64,000 bases of DNA, from assembly GCF_035317345.1 (NCBI RefSeq), contig NZ_JAYKTU010000006.1; one strand, written 5' to 3'. This DNA comes from Cellvibrio fontiphilus. Lineage in GTDB: Bacteria > Pseudomonadota > Gammaproteobacteria > Pseudomonadales > Cellvibrionaceae. Each line of letters opens with the position of its first letter. Position 1 is the first letter of the stretch. The notes beneath the pieces were generated by a model, which was given only the letters and a program-made list of their open reading frames with translations, did no database searches and had not been told where the DNA came from. Shown here piece after piece: positions 17,790-26,764 of this stretch. The position numbers and the translations under genes were made by a program.

Positions 17790-18815
17790 TCACTCTTCTC
17801 TTTCAGGATGGATATTTAAATTAAATTTCTTTTCAATCAGCGCCGGAATTTGCTGAATGACCTGTTCACGCGCAACCATTAGCGCTTTGAAAAAGGCTTT
17901 AGGATTTGCATTTCCATGGCTTTTTATTACCGGCTTTTGCAACCCCAGCAAACTGGCGCCGTTATAAGATGATGGGTCTAATTCTTCACGCATTTGCCAC
18001 AATAAGGGCCAGGCGAGCAGCGCCATAAATTTATTGAACACATTTTTTTTTGCTGTTTTGGCTATTTTTTTTTGGATGAAACGCGCCACACCTTCACTCG
18101 CCTTCAAGGCAATATTACCGTGAAAGCCATCGCATACTATAACGTCAACATCACCTGAAAAAATCGAGTTTGCCTCAACGAAGCCTGAATAATTAATATC
18201 GGAATCTGCCATCAGTAGCTCCCGCGCCTGCTGCAACACACCAATACCTTTTTGCTCCTCCGCACCGATATTAAGTAAAGCAACGCGAGGCGACTCCAGT
18301 CCTCTGGCCTTGGCCAAGACATTCCCCATAACAGCAAATTGGTGTAATTGCACGGACGTGCAATTCACGTTGGCCCCCAAGTCCAGCATGAACGTCAGCC
18401 CCTTTTCCACTGGCATAGACTTGCATATTGCAGGACGATCCAACCCTGGGAATGGTTTAACCAGAAATTTAGACATGGCAAGCAGCGCGCCAGTGTTACC
18501 CGCACTCACACAAGCATCCACAGCTCCATCGCGCAACTGGGTTAAGGATAGCCACATTGACGAGTTTTTTTTGCGCCTTAATGCATAGAGCGGGTCTTCT
18601 CCCATGGCAACAATGGTTGCAGCATGAAGAACCGAAATCCGACCAGAAGAGATAGCTATTGGGGAAATAAAGGGAAGTAGCCGTGATTCATCGCCCACTA
18701 GTAATACATCAGCATCCTGGAAGTGAGCGATAAATTTTTGCACAGCAGAAATAGCAACGCGGGGACCTAAGTCCCCGCTCATAGCGTCAACCGCTATTCG
18801 AATTCTTGCCGACAA
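17790..18815 (-). CDS. plsX: Phosphate acyltransferase PlsX
   Basis: PlsX makes acyl-phosphate from acyl-ACP at the entry to phospholipid synthesis. The 341-residue protein begins IRIAVDAMSGDLGPR and contains VSAGNTGALLAMSKF, DLGANVNCT and VCDGFHGNIALKASEG, all family-typical. The start appears to be TTG at 18815: no ATG lies closer than Met12, inside the conserved AVDAM stretch, and no strong ribosome site is visible. Weak initiation here would lower its yield relative to its neighbours. It lies 24 bp after rpmF. Confidence 0.95.
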   Translation of the reverse strand: MSARIRIAVDAMSGDLGPRVAISAVQKFIAHFQDADVLLVGDESRLLPFISPIAISSGRISVLHAATIVAMGEDPLYALRRKKNSSMWLSLTQLRDGAVDACVSAGNTGALLAMSKFLVKPFPGLDRPAICKSMPVEKGLTFMLDLGANVNCTSVQLHQFAVMGNVLAKARGLESPRVALLNIGAEEQKGIGVLQQARELLMADSDINYSGFVEANSIFSGDVDVIVCDGFHGNIALKASEGVARFIQKKIAKTAKKNVFNKFMALLAWPLLWQMREELDPSSYNGASLLGLQKPVIKSHGNANPKAFFKALMVAREQVIQQIPALIEKKFNLNIHPEREE

Positions 18816-18839
18816 AGTGTAGTCGTCTTGAGTAATAAA

Positions 18840-19022
18840 TTACTCGTTACTGCCCTTATCGATTACTTTGCGACCACGGTAGAAACCGTCGGCAGTCACA
18901 TGGTGACGCAGGTGTTTCTCACCGCTGGTAGAATCTACTGACAAGGTTGGGCCAGTAAGAGCATCGTGAGAACGACGCATATCACGCTTTGAACGAGATT
19001 TTTTGTTTTGTTGAACTGCCAT
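18840..19022 (-). CDS. rpmF: 50S ribosomal protein L32
   Basis: A small basic ribosomal protein, 60 residues, starting MAVQQNKKSRSKRDMRRSHD, the classic bL32 N-terminus. It lacks the zinc-ribbon cysteines of the Cys-containing L32 form. AGGAG precedes the ATG. It sits between yceD and plsX, the conserved order in gammaproteobacteria. Confidence 0.98.
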   Translation of the reverse strand: MAVQQNKKSRSKRDMRRSHDALTGPTLSVDSTSGEKHLRHHVTADGFYRGRKVIDKGSNE

Positions 19023-19062
19023 GGTTTGCTCCTATTTACTTACTCGTTGGAACCGAGGCGCC

Positions 19063-19596
19063 TCAGGATTTCGGCGAGCTCTTAAGTTGTTCCAACACCT
19101 GAAATGGGTTTTTCTCTTTTTTTACCTCCACAGGCTTGCCACTTGAATAGAGCTCGCTATCAATGCAAGACTCCTGATGGTAAGCAACTGCGGGTAAACT
19201 TAACAGCAACTCTTCTTCGATCATATCGTAAAGATCTGCCATTCCCTCACCAGTAATCCATGGTTCAAGATGCGCTGGCAATTTATCTGCAGCCTCTTCG
19301 TTCCACACTATTCCGAGCGAGATATTACTTTCTACAGGTATAGCTACAGGCTCAAGGCATCGCTGACAAATAAGTAACATGTCGGCATGCGCATGACCGA
19401 TAACAACCCTTTTACCCTCCTCACTAACTTTAAATTCAAGCTTGACTTGAACCTCACCATCATTGCTTTCGGTCGCCTCAAGAACGCGAGGAAGCTCTGA
19501 TGTAGGCACAAAACCCTCTAAAATAACGCCCTGTTGAGCGAATTTACGAGGATCAGCTTGCCGTGGCAAAGCCTTGTGGGAAGTGGTCTTAAACAT
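19063..19596 (-). CDS. yceD: YceD/DUF177 23S rRNA accumulation protein
   Basis: The YceD family affects 23S rRNA levels in E. coli and is typically encoded with rpmF. The 177 residues show the CQRCLEP cysteine pair in mid-protein, the acidic strand DLYDMIEEELLLSLPAVAYH, and the C-terminal NPFQVLEQLK, all characteristic of DUF177. It is the first gene of the leftward rpmF-plsX-fab cluster and faces away from maf, leaving a 130-bp divergent promoter region. Confidence 0.92.
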   Translation of the reverse strand: MFKTTSHKALPRQADPRKFAQQGVILEGFVPTSELPRVLEATESNDGEVQVKLEFKVSEEGKRVVIGHAHADMLLICQRCLEPVAIPVESNISLGIVWNEEAADKLPAHLEPWITGEGMADLYDMIEEELLLSLPAVAYHQESCIDSELYSSGKPVEVKKEKNPFQVLEQLKSSPKS

Positions 19597-19726
19597 AAGC
19601 GCGCCATAATAGGGATATCACCATCCAGTGTCAAAGAAAAACTGGCATATTAACCCTATTTAGTGGCTTGGGAGGTAAAATCATCCTCTATTTTGCGCCA
19701 CTCCTTTCCTGAAGAAGCCAAATCCA

Positions 19727-20344
19727 ATGGACAAACCACAAATTCTCCTTGCATCCAGCTCAAAATACCGCCGCCAACTCCTCAGAAAGCTTGCGATAAA
19801 TTTTGATTGGGCAAACCCGAACGTTGATGAGTCACCACACCCAGGTGAAACCGCACAAGAACTGGTATTACGATTAGCCAAAGCAAAAGCCACTAAACTT
19901 ACAGAGACTCACGATCACCGCTTTATTATCGGCTCAGATCAAGCTGCCACCTTCGGCGGTGAGATACTGGGAAAGCCGCTTAACCATGATGCCGCGGTGC
20001 TGCAGCTTGAGAAATTTTCAGGACAAGAAATAGTTTTTCTCACTAGCCTTTGCCTGCTGAATACACAAAGCGGAAAGTGCCAACTCACCCTGGAGCAGTG
20101 CAAGGTAAAATTCAGAACACTAAATAGCAGCCAGATAAACACCTATTTACTCGCAGAGCAGCCTTATGATTGCGCAGGCAGCTTCAAAGCAGAGGGATTT
20201 GGCATAACACTATTCAAATCCATACACACGGAAGACCCGAATATATTAATCGGATTACCCTTAATCAAACTGACCGATATGTTAATAGATGAAGGAATAA
20301 GCCCTTTGGATAACTACGACAGTCTATCCCAAGCCAATAACTGA
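19727..20344 (+). CDS. Maf-like nucleotide pyrophosphatase (YceF type)
   Basis: Maf proteins hydrolyse non-canonical nucleoside triphosphates; the YceF subgroup prefers 7-methyl-GTP. The 205 residues begin with LLASSSKYRRQLLRKL, followed by the acidic PNVDESPHPGET, the lysine-rich AKAKA, and the catalytic-Asp motif IIGSDQ, with DCAGSFKAEGFG later. Length fits. Its 3' end overlaps the convergent HAD phosphatase gene by 31 bp. Confidence 0.93.
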   Translation: MDKPQILLASSSKYRRQLLRKLAINFDWANPNVDESPHPGETAQELVLRLAKAKATKLTETHDHRFIIGSDQAATFGGEILGKPLNHDAAVLQLEKFSGQEIVFLTSLCLLNTQSGKCQLTLEQCKVKFRTLNSSQINTYLLAEQPYDCAGSFKAEGFGITLFKSIHTEDPNILIGLPLIKLTDMLIDEGISPLDNYDSLSQANN

Positions 20345-20958
20345 TCAAAGCGATCCAGACAAAGCTCCGGCTCATATGGGTGCAGCCGGGAAATATGGTG
20401 CGCCCCATAACTGACCGCAACACGCGGCATAGCAATACGGCGCGCCATCTCCATATCATATTCGGTATCACCAATCATCACAGCATCATCTGTTGCCACC
20501 TGAAACTCCTCAAGTAACTGCATCAGCATGAGAGGATCCGGTTTAGAGGCTGTTTCATCAGCACAGCGACTAGCATGAAAAAAATTTGTCAATCCATGTA
20601 CAGCAAAGATACGATCCAAACCCTTGCGACTCTTTCCAGTCGCTACCGCCAAGCTATGCCCAGCCGCTTTTAACTGGCTCAGAGTCTCCACTACGCCCGG
20701 GAAAAAATCAGAGGGACTCTCATTATCCAATGATAAGAAATGGTCAGCATAAGCCTCCCTCAATCGCTGCCGGCAGGGGAGCTCTACTTCGGGATAAAGC
20801 CGATGAATTGCTTCAGGTAAACCCAAGCCAATAATATTGTGAATAACTTCGTCGACCAGAGGCTCCCAGCCCAGATCGCGACTTGCCAACTGCATCGCCT
20901 TGGTGATCTTTTCTTTTGAGTCACAGAGAGTGCCGTCCCAATCAAATATAAAAAGCAT
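20314..20958 (-). CDS. HAD-superfamily phosphatase, phosphoglycolate phosphatase-like
   Basis: A 214-residue hydrolase with HAD motif I FIFDWDGTLCDS, a four-helix cap region, motif II-like AVATGKS, the lysine of KPDPLMLMQLL and motif IV GDTEYDMEMA. Substrate cannot be read from sequence. I chose ATG 20958 because AGGAAG lies just upstream; a GTG at 20976 overlapping the rluC stop is the alternative. It follows rluC directly and is probably co-transcribed with it. Its 3' end overlaps maf on the other strand. Confidence 0.9.
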   Translation of the reverse strand: MLFIFDWDGTLCDSKEKITKAMQLASRDLGWEPLVDEVIHNIIGLGLPEAIHRLYPEVELPCRQRLREAYADHFLSLDNESPSDFFPGVVETLSQLKAAGHSLAVATGKSRKGLDRIFAVHGLTNFFHASRCADETASKPDPLMLMQLLEEFQVATDDAVMIGDTEYDMEMARRIAMPRVAVSYGAHHISRLHPYEPELCLDRFDQLLAWDRLS

Positions 20959-20972
20959 TAACTTCCTCACCT

Positions 20973-21974
20973 TCACTCAACAGTAGGCAGAGACTCCAGA
21001 GGTATGGCCAAATCAGCAGGCAAAGGTGCCTCAACCCTAGTCAATTTATCCGAATCTGGCAGGTAAAACGCGAGCGCCGATGCATGCAGGAAAAGCCGTT
21101 TTATGCCTATCACGCGCATGACCGCATTGATCTCATCATTCCCATACTTCTCATCACCAACCAAACTATGCCCTGCATATTGCGCATGCACTCGAATTTG
21201 ATGGGTGCGGCCGGTAATCGGACGCGCCTCTATAAGACTAAAACCCTCATAACAACGCAACAACTTGAATTCGGTCAGACTCGGCTTACCTTCAGGACTC
21301 ACTTTAACTATTCGCTCCCCTCCTGCAATCTCTATTTTTAGCAAGGGCGCGTTAACTTGGTGACAACGTTTTGACCATTTACCCAATACTAGAGCTTGGT
21401 AAACTTTTTGGATGCCGCCAGCACCAGCTGATTTGTCACGCAACGCTGCTTGAAGGTGGCGCAAATAACTGCGCTTTTTTGCCACCATGATGCAGCCGGA
21501 TGTATCGCGATCCAAGCGATGCACCAACTCCAAATGTCGCGCCTCTGGCCGCATCTGACGCAGAGTTTCAATCAGGCCAAGCGTGATTCCGCTCCCACCA
21601 TGGACAGCGAGTCCAGGCGGCTTATTTACCACTAACAAGCCATCATCCTCATAAAGAATAGAATCGGCCAATAATGCCATCATCTGATGACTAGCCTTCG
21701 CCTCGGTACCCGTTTCAGCTGTTCTGATTGGCGGAACACGGACAAAATCACCCGTCTTCAGCTTGTATTCCGGTTTTACACGACCTTTATTTACCCTGAC
21801 CTCACCCTTGCGGATGACGTTATAAATCTTAGATCGGGGAACACCTTTCAAGCGAGCAATCAAGAAGTTATCCAGCCGCTGCCCGGCAAGATCAACATCA
21901 ATCTCAATGATCGACACCTCACCCTGAATCACACTATCTGTCACAGGAGGTATATTTTTCTCATATTCTTTCAT
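20973..21974 (-). CDS. rluC: 23S rRNA pseudouridine synthase RluC
   Basis: RluC makes pseudouridines 955, 2504 and 2580 in 23S rRNA. The 333-residue protein has an N-terminal S4 domain (GQRLDNFLIARLKGVPRSKIYNVIRKGEVRVN) and the RluA-family catalytic domain with HRLDRDTSG, whose aspartate is catalytic, and PITGRTHQIRVH. It is divergent from rne, the standard arrangement. I use ATG 21974; an upstream in-frame start at 21992 is also open. Confidence 0.94.
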   Translation of the reverse strand: MKEYEKNIPPVTDSVIQGEVSIIEIDVDLAGQRLDNFLIARLKGVPRSKIYNVIRKGEVRVNKGRVKPEYKLKTGDFVRVPPIRTAETGTEAKASHQMMALLADSILYEDDGLLVVNKPPGLAVHGGSGITLGLIETLRQMRPEARHLELVHRLDRDTSGCIMVAKKRSYLRHLQAALRDKSAGAGGIQKVYQALVLGKWSKRCHQVNAPLLKIEIAGGERIVKVSPEGKPSLTEFKLLRCYEGFSLIEARPITGRTHQIRVHAQYAGHSLVGDEKYGNDEINAVMRVIGIKRLFLHASALAFYLPDSDKLTRVEAPLPADLAIPLESLPTVE

Positions 21975-22216
21975 GGCACCATCATAACCCAAGCCTCAAG
22001 ATAACCCCACCACCAGTTCAGCAAACCACCGCTAACGCACTGATTTAATTGCTCGCACCAGAGGGAGCTGCTATATTCAAGCGACTGACACAGGCTGGTT
22101 TCCGGATAGCGCGCACAAGCAGGCGCATCATTAGGAAATACCGCTGACAGCGAGGAAGTATGTTTTTGAGAGGCCAAAACAACCCAAGTGCGGCTTCCTT
22201 GATTAACACAACACAT
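21971..22216 (-). CDS. Possible small ORF, 81 residues, coupled to rluC
   Basis: An open frame whose TGA overlaps the rluC ATG in the classical ATGA arrangement. The peptide is rich in Cys, Trp and Ser (for example SLWCEQLNQC, NWWWGYLEAW) and matches no family I know. No good ribosome site precedes its ATG. The stop overlap may be chance, because the frame lies in the 5' leader of rluC. Confidence 0.22.
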   Translation of the reverse strand: MCCVNQGSRTWVVLASQKHTSSLSAVFPNDAPACARYPETSLCQSLEYSSSLWCEQLNQCVSGGLLNWWWGYLEAWVMMVP

Positions 22217-22774
22217 GGGTAAGTATCGAGAATTGTTCGTTATTTACCCCTAACAATTGCATCAACCTCTGTTGAAGTCATTGTTAACAGTTTTTTGTTT
22301 TGCTGAACTCAAGCAAGTTCTATTTGCAAATTCCGGATCAAAAGCGGGGTCTCTGATACTCCTCTTTCAGAAGTCAGGGTGAGGTTATCTACAGTATCAA
22401 AGCGCGGACCAAAAGGCTTTACGCTGACACAAACAGCAGACTCCGGATCAGTCCAGTCGAGTAACCTGTTATTGGTCAAGCCGGATTAACGCGCAAATAA
22501 CCCCAGTCAGACTGGATGGAAACCGCTTAGACTGCACCTCAAATAGGAACACCGGATAACGCCGGCAACTATGAATGAGCCAAACGGGCCAACCGATTTA
22601 TGCTTCAAGTGACCGCTGGAAAGCGACCAACCACGAGAGCAACGGATAGCCCCTCCAACCGCTAATATGAGCCTCATTACGAGGCAGCCTATTAGTCCAC
22701 AAGGTTGCGCAGAACATGATTTTGTTAACCGTGATTGTCACCTTGGCCTGATGCCACAGACAATTAGGTAACAC
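22217..22774 (+). promoter_or_regulatory. Long leader region upstream of rne
   Basis: About 560 bp lie upstream of the RNase E start with no convincing gene on either strand. In E. coli and relatives, rne has a long structured 5' leader through which RNase E destabilises its own mRNA (autoregulation). The length and several short self-complementary stretches are consistent with that, but I could not derive a confident fold or match to the enterobacterial rne leader. Confidence 0.5.
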
Positions 22775-25618
22775 ATGAAAAGAATGCTTATTAATGCAAC
22801 TCAACCAGAAGAGTTGCGCGTAGCGCTGGTCGATGGCCAATGGCTCTACGACTTAGACATTGAAAACCGTAATCGCGAACAGAAAAAATCCAATATATAT
22901 AAAGGCCGCATCACCCGAGTAGAGCCAAGCCTTGAGGCTGCATTCGTTGACTACGGCGCCGAGCGTCACGGCTTCCTCCCTTTAAAAGAAATATCTCGCG
23001 AATACTTCACCAAAAATCCAGGTGACGCTGATGGACGCATCAAAATCAAAGATGTGCTAAAGGAAGGCACCGAAGTTATTGTGCAGATCGATAAGGAGGA
23101 GCGCGGCAATAAAGGCGCTGCCCTTACAACCTTTATCAGTCTGGCCGGCCGTTACTTGGTGCTTATGCCCAACAACCCGCGAGCAGGAGGTATATCTCGC
23201 CGAATCGAGGGTGAAGATCGCGCAGAATTAAAAGATGCACTGGGTGAGGTTGAAGTCCCCAATGGCATGGGCGTTATCATCCGTACTGCAGGCGTTGGTC
23301 GCAGCTCTGAAGAATTACAGTGGGATCTGAACTATTTGCTGCAACTGTGGGACTCAATTGCCAGCGCAGCCAAATCATCGCCGGCCCCCGCATTTCTCTT
23401 CCAAGAAAGTAACGTCATCATTCGTGCGATTCGTGACTATCTGCGCCAAGACGTCGGTGAGGTCATAGTTGATAATAAAGAGGCCTATGATTTGGCGGCT
23501 GGCTTTATCCAACAGGTAATGCCCAACTATCGCAGCAAAGTGAAGCTGTACCAAGATGACATCCCCCTATTCAATCGTTACCAGATTGAATCTCAAATCG
23601 AAACAGCATTTCAACGCGAGGTTAAACTTCCATCAGGCGGATCAATTGTAATCGATGCGACAGAAGCACTGGTCGCGATTGATATCAACTCCTCACGCGC
23701 CACTAAAGGCGGCGATATCGAGGAGACAGCACTTCAAACAAACCTGGAAGCAGCTGATGAAATTGCTCGCCAACTGCGCCTGCGCGACATGGGAGGCCTG
23801 ATTGTTATCGACTTTATCGACATGCAGCCAGTACGCAATCAACGCGAAGTAGAAAATCGTGTGCGCGACGCCTTGATGATGGACAGGGCGCGCGTACAAA
23901 TTGGACGCATATCCCGCTTTGGCCTGATGGAAATGTCACGTCAGCGCCTGCGTCCATCCTTGGGAGAGACTCACTCTAAAATCTGCCCACGCTGCGATGG
24001 TGTTGGTAGCATTCGTGGCACCCGCTCTCTAGCGCTATCCATTCTTCGACTAGTAGAAGATGAGGCACAAAAAGAACGCAGTGCAGAAATTCGGGCCATA
24101 TGCCCAGTGTCAGTGGCCACCTACCTCCTCAACGAAAAGCGCAAAACTATTTCCAGCATTGAGGCACGCAACAATACTCGCGTAGTCATAGTGCCCAGCG
24201 CCGAATTGATGACACCACATTTTGAAGTCCAGCGTTTACGTGATGACGATGAAGGAACACTGGAGACCAGCTATAAAATCGTCGCCCATACGGATGAAAG
24301 CCGAGCAGACGAAGAAGACTTTAAAGCCAAACCTTTGAATACCCCCAAACCCTTGGTGCAACCCAGCAGCCCAAGTCAGCCCGCTCCTGAAGCACCAAAA
24401 AAGCCGGGCATGTTCGCACGCCTGTTTAGCTCTATCGGGAATATTTTTAGCAGCGAAAAAAGCGAAGACAACAAGAATAAGCGGGAACACAAACGTGACA
24501 GCCGTCGCAACTCAGGGCGCAATAGCCGCCGTGATGGGCGAAATAACCGCCGCGACCGCGGTGACCGCAAAGAGGACCGCGAGATTCTGGACAACCTGGA
24601 GCATCGCAGCGCCAGCGAACCCAAGCAACAACGCGAACAAGAAAAACGTGATTTACCTGCTCGCGACTCAAACAATGAATCACGCCGCTCGCGCAACAAC
24701 CGCGACCAGCAGCGCGAACTTGTTCGCGAACAACCTATTGGCGAAGATGATCAACGCCCACCCAAAAATCGCAACCAGCGCCAGGATCGCGACAATCGCC
24801 GTGTCAACAACCGTGAGGAGGCCTCACTGACAACTGAATTGCCTCAAGAGAGCAATGAATCACTGGAAGATAGTGATGATCAACGCCCATCAAAGCGTCC
24901 CGCAGGACGTAGGACCCGCACACAACAACGTCGTCGTACACGCAATGATTCGGCATCACCAGTTACAGACTTGGAGGAATCATTCACAACGAGTGAACCC
25001 AAAGTTCTGAGCGAGTCTGCCCAGTTAGCGCAACAAATATCTGCTGCTATTGCAGAACACGCACAACAAAAGCCACAGGAAATTAACCCCCAAGAAGTAT
25101 CATCTTTCGACATCCGTGAGCAGACCGCAGACCTAGAAAATACAACAATCCAAAAACCAATAGAGTCAACCAATAGCCAGAAACAGCCGGAGACACACGT
25201 AGCGCAAACACAACATACCTCCTCAGTAGAACATACTGAACCAGAGATATCGACTCCAGGCAATCAAGCCATCAACCCAGAGACAGACAAACTGGAAATT
25301 GAGCTATTACCGAAACAAAATGTCACACAAAAAATAACTTTATCGACAGATGAAAATAACGTAATACCAGAGACTGCTTTCGATACCGCCAAAGCACAGA
25401 CAGAAACAGAAAGTTCAAATGTGCCTACAAGGGCAATTAATGATCCACGAAAAGCGCCTAAACCTGTCGCCAACGTGAGCATAATTACCGAGACAATTGA
25501 GGGGCACGTATCCCTGGCTCTAGACACAAGCCTACCACCCAGCGTCGACCACAACCCTCGCCCGTTAAACAGACCATCAAATGACCCTCGCTTGAAAAAG
25601 AGAACAAGCTCAGAGTAG
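22775..25618 (+). CDS. rne: Ribonuclease E
   Basis: RNase E is the endonuclease and scaffold of the RNA degradosome. The catalytic half (about 1-520) has the S1 domain, VAIDINSSRATKG and VIDFIDM with the two metal-binding aspartates, and the zinc-link CPRCDGVGS. The C-terminal half is disordered: a short amphipathic segment (GMFARLFSSIGNIFS) that could bind membrane, an Arg/Asn-rich RNA-binding stretch, an acidic/Gln-rich region, and two NDPR motifs at about 889 and 936. NDPR is a short linear motif described in Pseudomonas RNase E scaffolds. ATG 22775 is preceded by AGGTAA. Total length is 947. Confidence 0.97.
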   Translation: MKRMLINATQPEELRVALVDGQWLYDLDIENRNREQKKSNIYKGRITRVEPSLEAAFVDYGAERHGFLPLKEISREYFTKNPGDADGRIKIKDVLKEGTEVIVQIDKEERGNKGAALTTFISLAGRYLVLMPNNPRAGGISRRIEGEDRAELKDALGEVEVPNGMGVIIRTAGVGRSSEELQWDLNYLLQLWDSIASAAKSSPAPAFLFQESNVIIRAIRDYLRQDVGEVIVDNKEAYDLAAGFIQQVMPNYRSKVKLYQDDIPLFNRYQIESQIETAFQREVKLPSGGSIVIDATEALVAIDINSSRATKGGDIEETALQTNLEAADEIARQLRLRDMGGLIVIDFIDMQPVRNQREVENRVRDALMMDRARVQIGRISRFGLMEMSRQRLRPSLGETHSKICPRCDGVGSIRGTRSLALSILRLVEDEAQKERSAEIRAICPVSVATYLLNEKRKTISSIEARNNTRVVIVPSAELMTPHFEVQRLRDDDEGTLETSYKIVAHTDESRADEEDFKAKPLNTPKPLVQPSSPSQPAPEAPKKPGMFARLFSSIGNIFSSEKSEDNKNKREHKRDSRRNSGRNSRRDGRNNRRDRGDRKEDREILDNLEHRSASEPKQQREQEKRDLPARDSNNESRRSRNNRDQQRELVREQPIGEDDQRPPKNRNQRQDRDNRRVNNREEASLTTELPQESNESLEDSDDQRPSKRPAGRRTRTQQRRRTRNDSASPVTDLEESFTTSEPKVLSESAQLAQQISAAIAEHAQQKPQEINPQEVSSFDIREQTADLENTTIQKPIESTNSQKQPETHVAQTQHTSSVEHTEPEISTPGNQAINPETDKLEIELLPKQNVTQKITLSTDENNVIPETAFDTAKAQTETESSNVPTRAINDPRKAPKPVANVSIITETIEGHVSLALDTSLPPSVDHNPRPLNRPSNDPRLKKRTSSE

Positions 25619-25640
25619 TAAATACTGCAGCAAGAATTAA

Positions 25641-25671
25641 AAGCCGAATTGTTTCCCAATTCGGCTTTTTT
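25641..25671 (+). terminator. Intrinsic terminator of rne
   Basis: An 11-bp perfect stem (AAGCCGAATTG with its complement) around a 5-base loop, followed by a T run, 23 bp after the rne stop. Confidence 0.92.
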
Positions 25672-25726
25672 GTTGATAGGAAATTAAAACAACACCTAAT
25701 TTAATTATAAAAAAATTCTTTTTCTC

Positions 25727-25754
25727 TTGCTCAAAAAAAAAAGCTCTGTATAAT
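25727..25754 (+). promoter_or_regulatory. Sigma-70 promoter of tRNA-Ser
   Basis: A perfect TATAAT -10 at 25749-25754 lies 16 bp after a weak -35 (TTGCTC). The mature tRNA begins 11 bp beyond the -10, and a GC-rich discriminator (CGCGC) follows, as in stringently controlled stable-RNA promoters. Confidence 0.78.
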
Positions 25755-25765
25755 TCGCGCAACTC

Positions 25766-25855
25766 GGAAGGGTGGCAGAGTGGTTTAATGCACCGGTCTT
25801 GAAAACCGGCGTAGGTGCGAGCCTACCCAGGGTTCAAATCCCTGCCCTTCCGCCA
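25766..25855 (+). tRNA. tRNA-Ser(UGA)
   Basis: A 90-nt cloverleaf. The acceptor stem GGAAGGG pairs with CCCTTCC, the anticodon stem CCGGT/ACCGG encloses loop CTTGAAA with anticodon TGA at 25800-25802, a long variable arm typical of serine tRNAs follows, and the T loop is GGTTCAAATCC. Discriminator G and CCA are encoded. It is flanked by its own promoter and a strong terminator, and the adjacent gene is tusD, the same neighbour as in Pseudomonas. Confidence 0.98.
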
Positions 25856-25858
25856 TAT

Positions 25859-25892
25859 TAAAAAGGCGCTAGAGAAATCTAGCGCCTTTTTC
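25859..25892 (+). terminator. Intrinsic terminator downstream of tRNA-Ser
   Basis: A long perfect stem (AAAAGGCGCTAGA with its complement) capped by GAAA and followed by TTTTTC, 4 bp after the tRNA CCA. Confidence 0.9.
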
Positions 25893-26007
25893 TTTAGCGC
25901 CCGCAACCTCAATATTCTTGGCTTCAACCTCATCAGTTTGTATCATCACATGAAGGAGAAAAACACAGCTTCAACCCTTCGGCCTCCCATTGATAAAGTG
26001 ATGGTTT

Positions 26008-26391
26008 ATGATTTTTTCACTAGCTATTTATGCCGCCCCTTATTCATCTCAAACTAGTCAAACAGCTTATGAATTCGCAACCGCTGTATTGCGCCAAGGG
26101 CATGTATTACATCGCGTGTTTTTTTATCACGATGGAGTACACAATGCCACATCATTAGCTGCTCCGCCTCAAGATGAATTTAATCTACATAACGCTTGGG
26201 ACCTTCTCGCAAAAGAACATGATTTGGTCATATGCATAGCTGCAGCTTTAAAACGAGGAGTGCTAAATAAAGAGGAGGCTGATCGCTACAACAAATCAAC
26301 GCATAATTTAAATGATAATTTTGCCCTCAGCGGTTTGGGTCAATTAATAGAAGCCGCTGTGATTTCTGATCGCTTGATTACTTTTGGTTAA
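26008..26391 (+). CDS. tusD: Sulfurtransferase complex subunit TusD
   Basis: TusD receives persulfide sulfur from TusA and passes it to TusE for 2-thiolation of tRNA wobble uridine by MnmA. The 127-residue DsrE-family protein shows FATAVLRQGHVLHRVFFYHDGV and the active-site cysteine in LVICIAAALKRGVL. It opens the tusDCBE run, read rightward from beyond the tRNA-Ser terminator. No strong ribosome site is visible at ATG 26008. Confidence 0.92.
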   Translation: MIFSLAIYAAPYSSQTSQTAYEFATAVLRQGHVLHRVFFYHDGVHNATSLAAPPQDEFNLHNAWDLLAKEHDLVICIAAALKRGVLNKEEADRYNKSTHNLNDNFALSGLGQLIEAAVISDRLITFG

Positions 26392-26400
26392 AACCACCCG

Positions 26401-26763
26401 ATGAGCAAAAAACTATTAATTGTTACGCGCCGATCACCCTATGGAGGAAGCTTGGCTCGCGAAGCGCTTGACGTGGCATTAGCAGCATCAATTTATGATC
26501 AGGATGTCGGAATACTTTTTATGGATGACGGCGTCTTTCAACTACTAAAAAATCAACAACCTGACAGCGCATACTTCAAAAATTTTGGAGCTAATTTATC
26601 TGCTCTATGTCTTTACGGGATAGAAAAAACCTATGCTCACAAGGAATCATTGCAAGAGAGAGGCCTTATCAAGGAAAATCTCATTTTGGACAGTATCCAA
26701 ATTTTAAGCAATAAAGACGTAGAAGAGCTTTTATATCAACAAGATCATTTACTGAGCTTTTGA
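26401..26763 (+). CDS. tusC: Sulfurtransferase complex subunit TusC
   Basis: A 120-residue DsrF-like subunit of the TusBCD hexamer. The N-terminus ends in SPYGGSLAREALDVALAASIYDQDVGILFMDDGVFQLLKNQ, which is the family pattern. It starts 9 bp after tusD and ends 1 bp before tusB, so the genes are translated from one message. Confidence 0.92.
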   Translation: MSKKLLIVTRRSPYGGSLAREALDVALAASIYDQDVGILFMDDGVFQLLKNQQPDSAYFKNFGANLSALCLYGIEKTYAHKESLQERGLIKENLILDSIQILSNKDVEELLYQQDHLLSF

Positions 26764-26764
26764 C

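Noticed and set aside
24376..24699. Leftward Arg/Ser/Leu-rich frame inside rne
   Set aside because: It is antisense to the Arg-rich scaffold of RNase E, whose codons keep other frames open; no ribosome site or family match.
25766..25855. tRNA-Ser as a phage attachment site
   Set aside because: No integrase, no direct repeat of the tRNA 3' end, and the conserved tusDCBE genes follow immediately.
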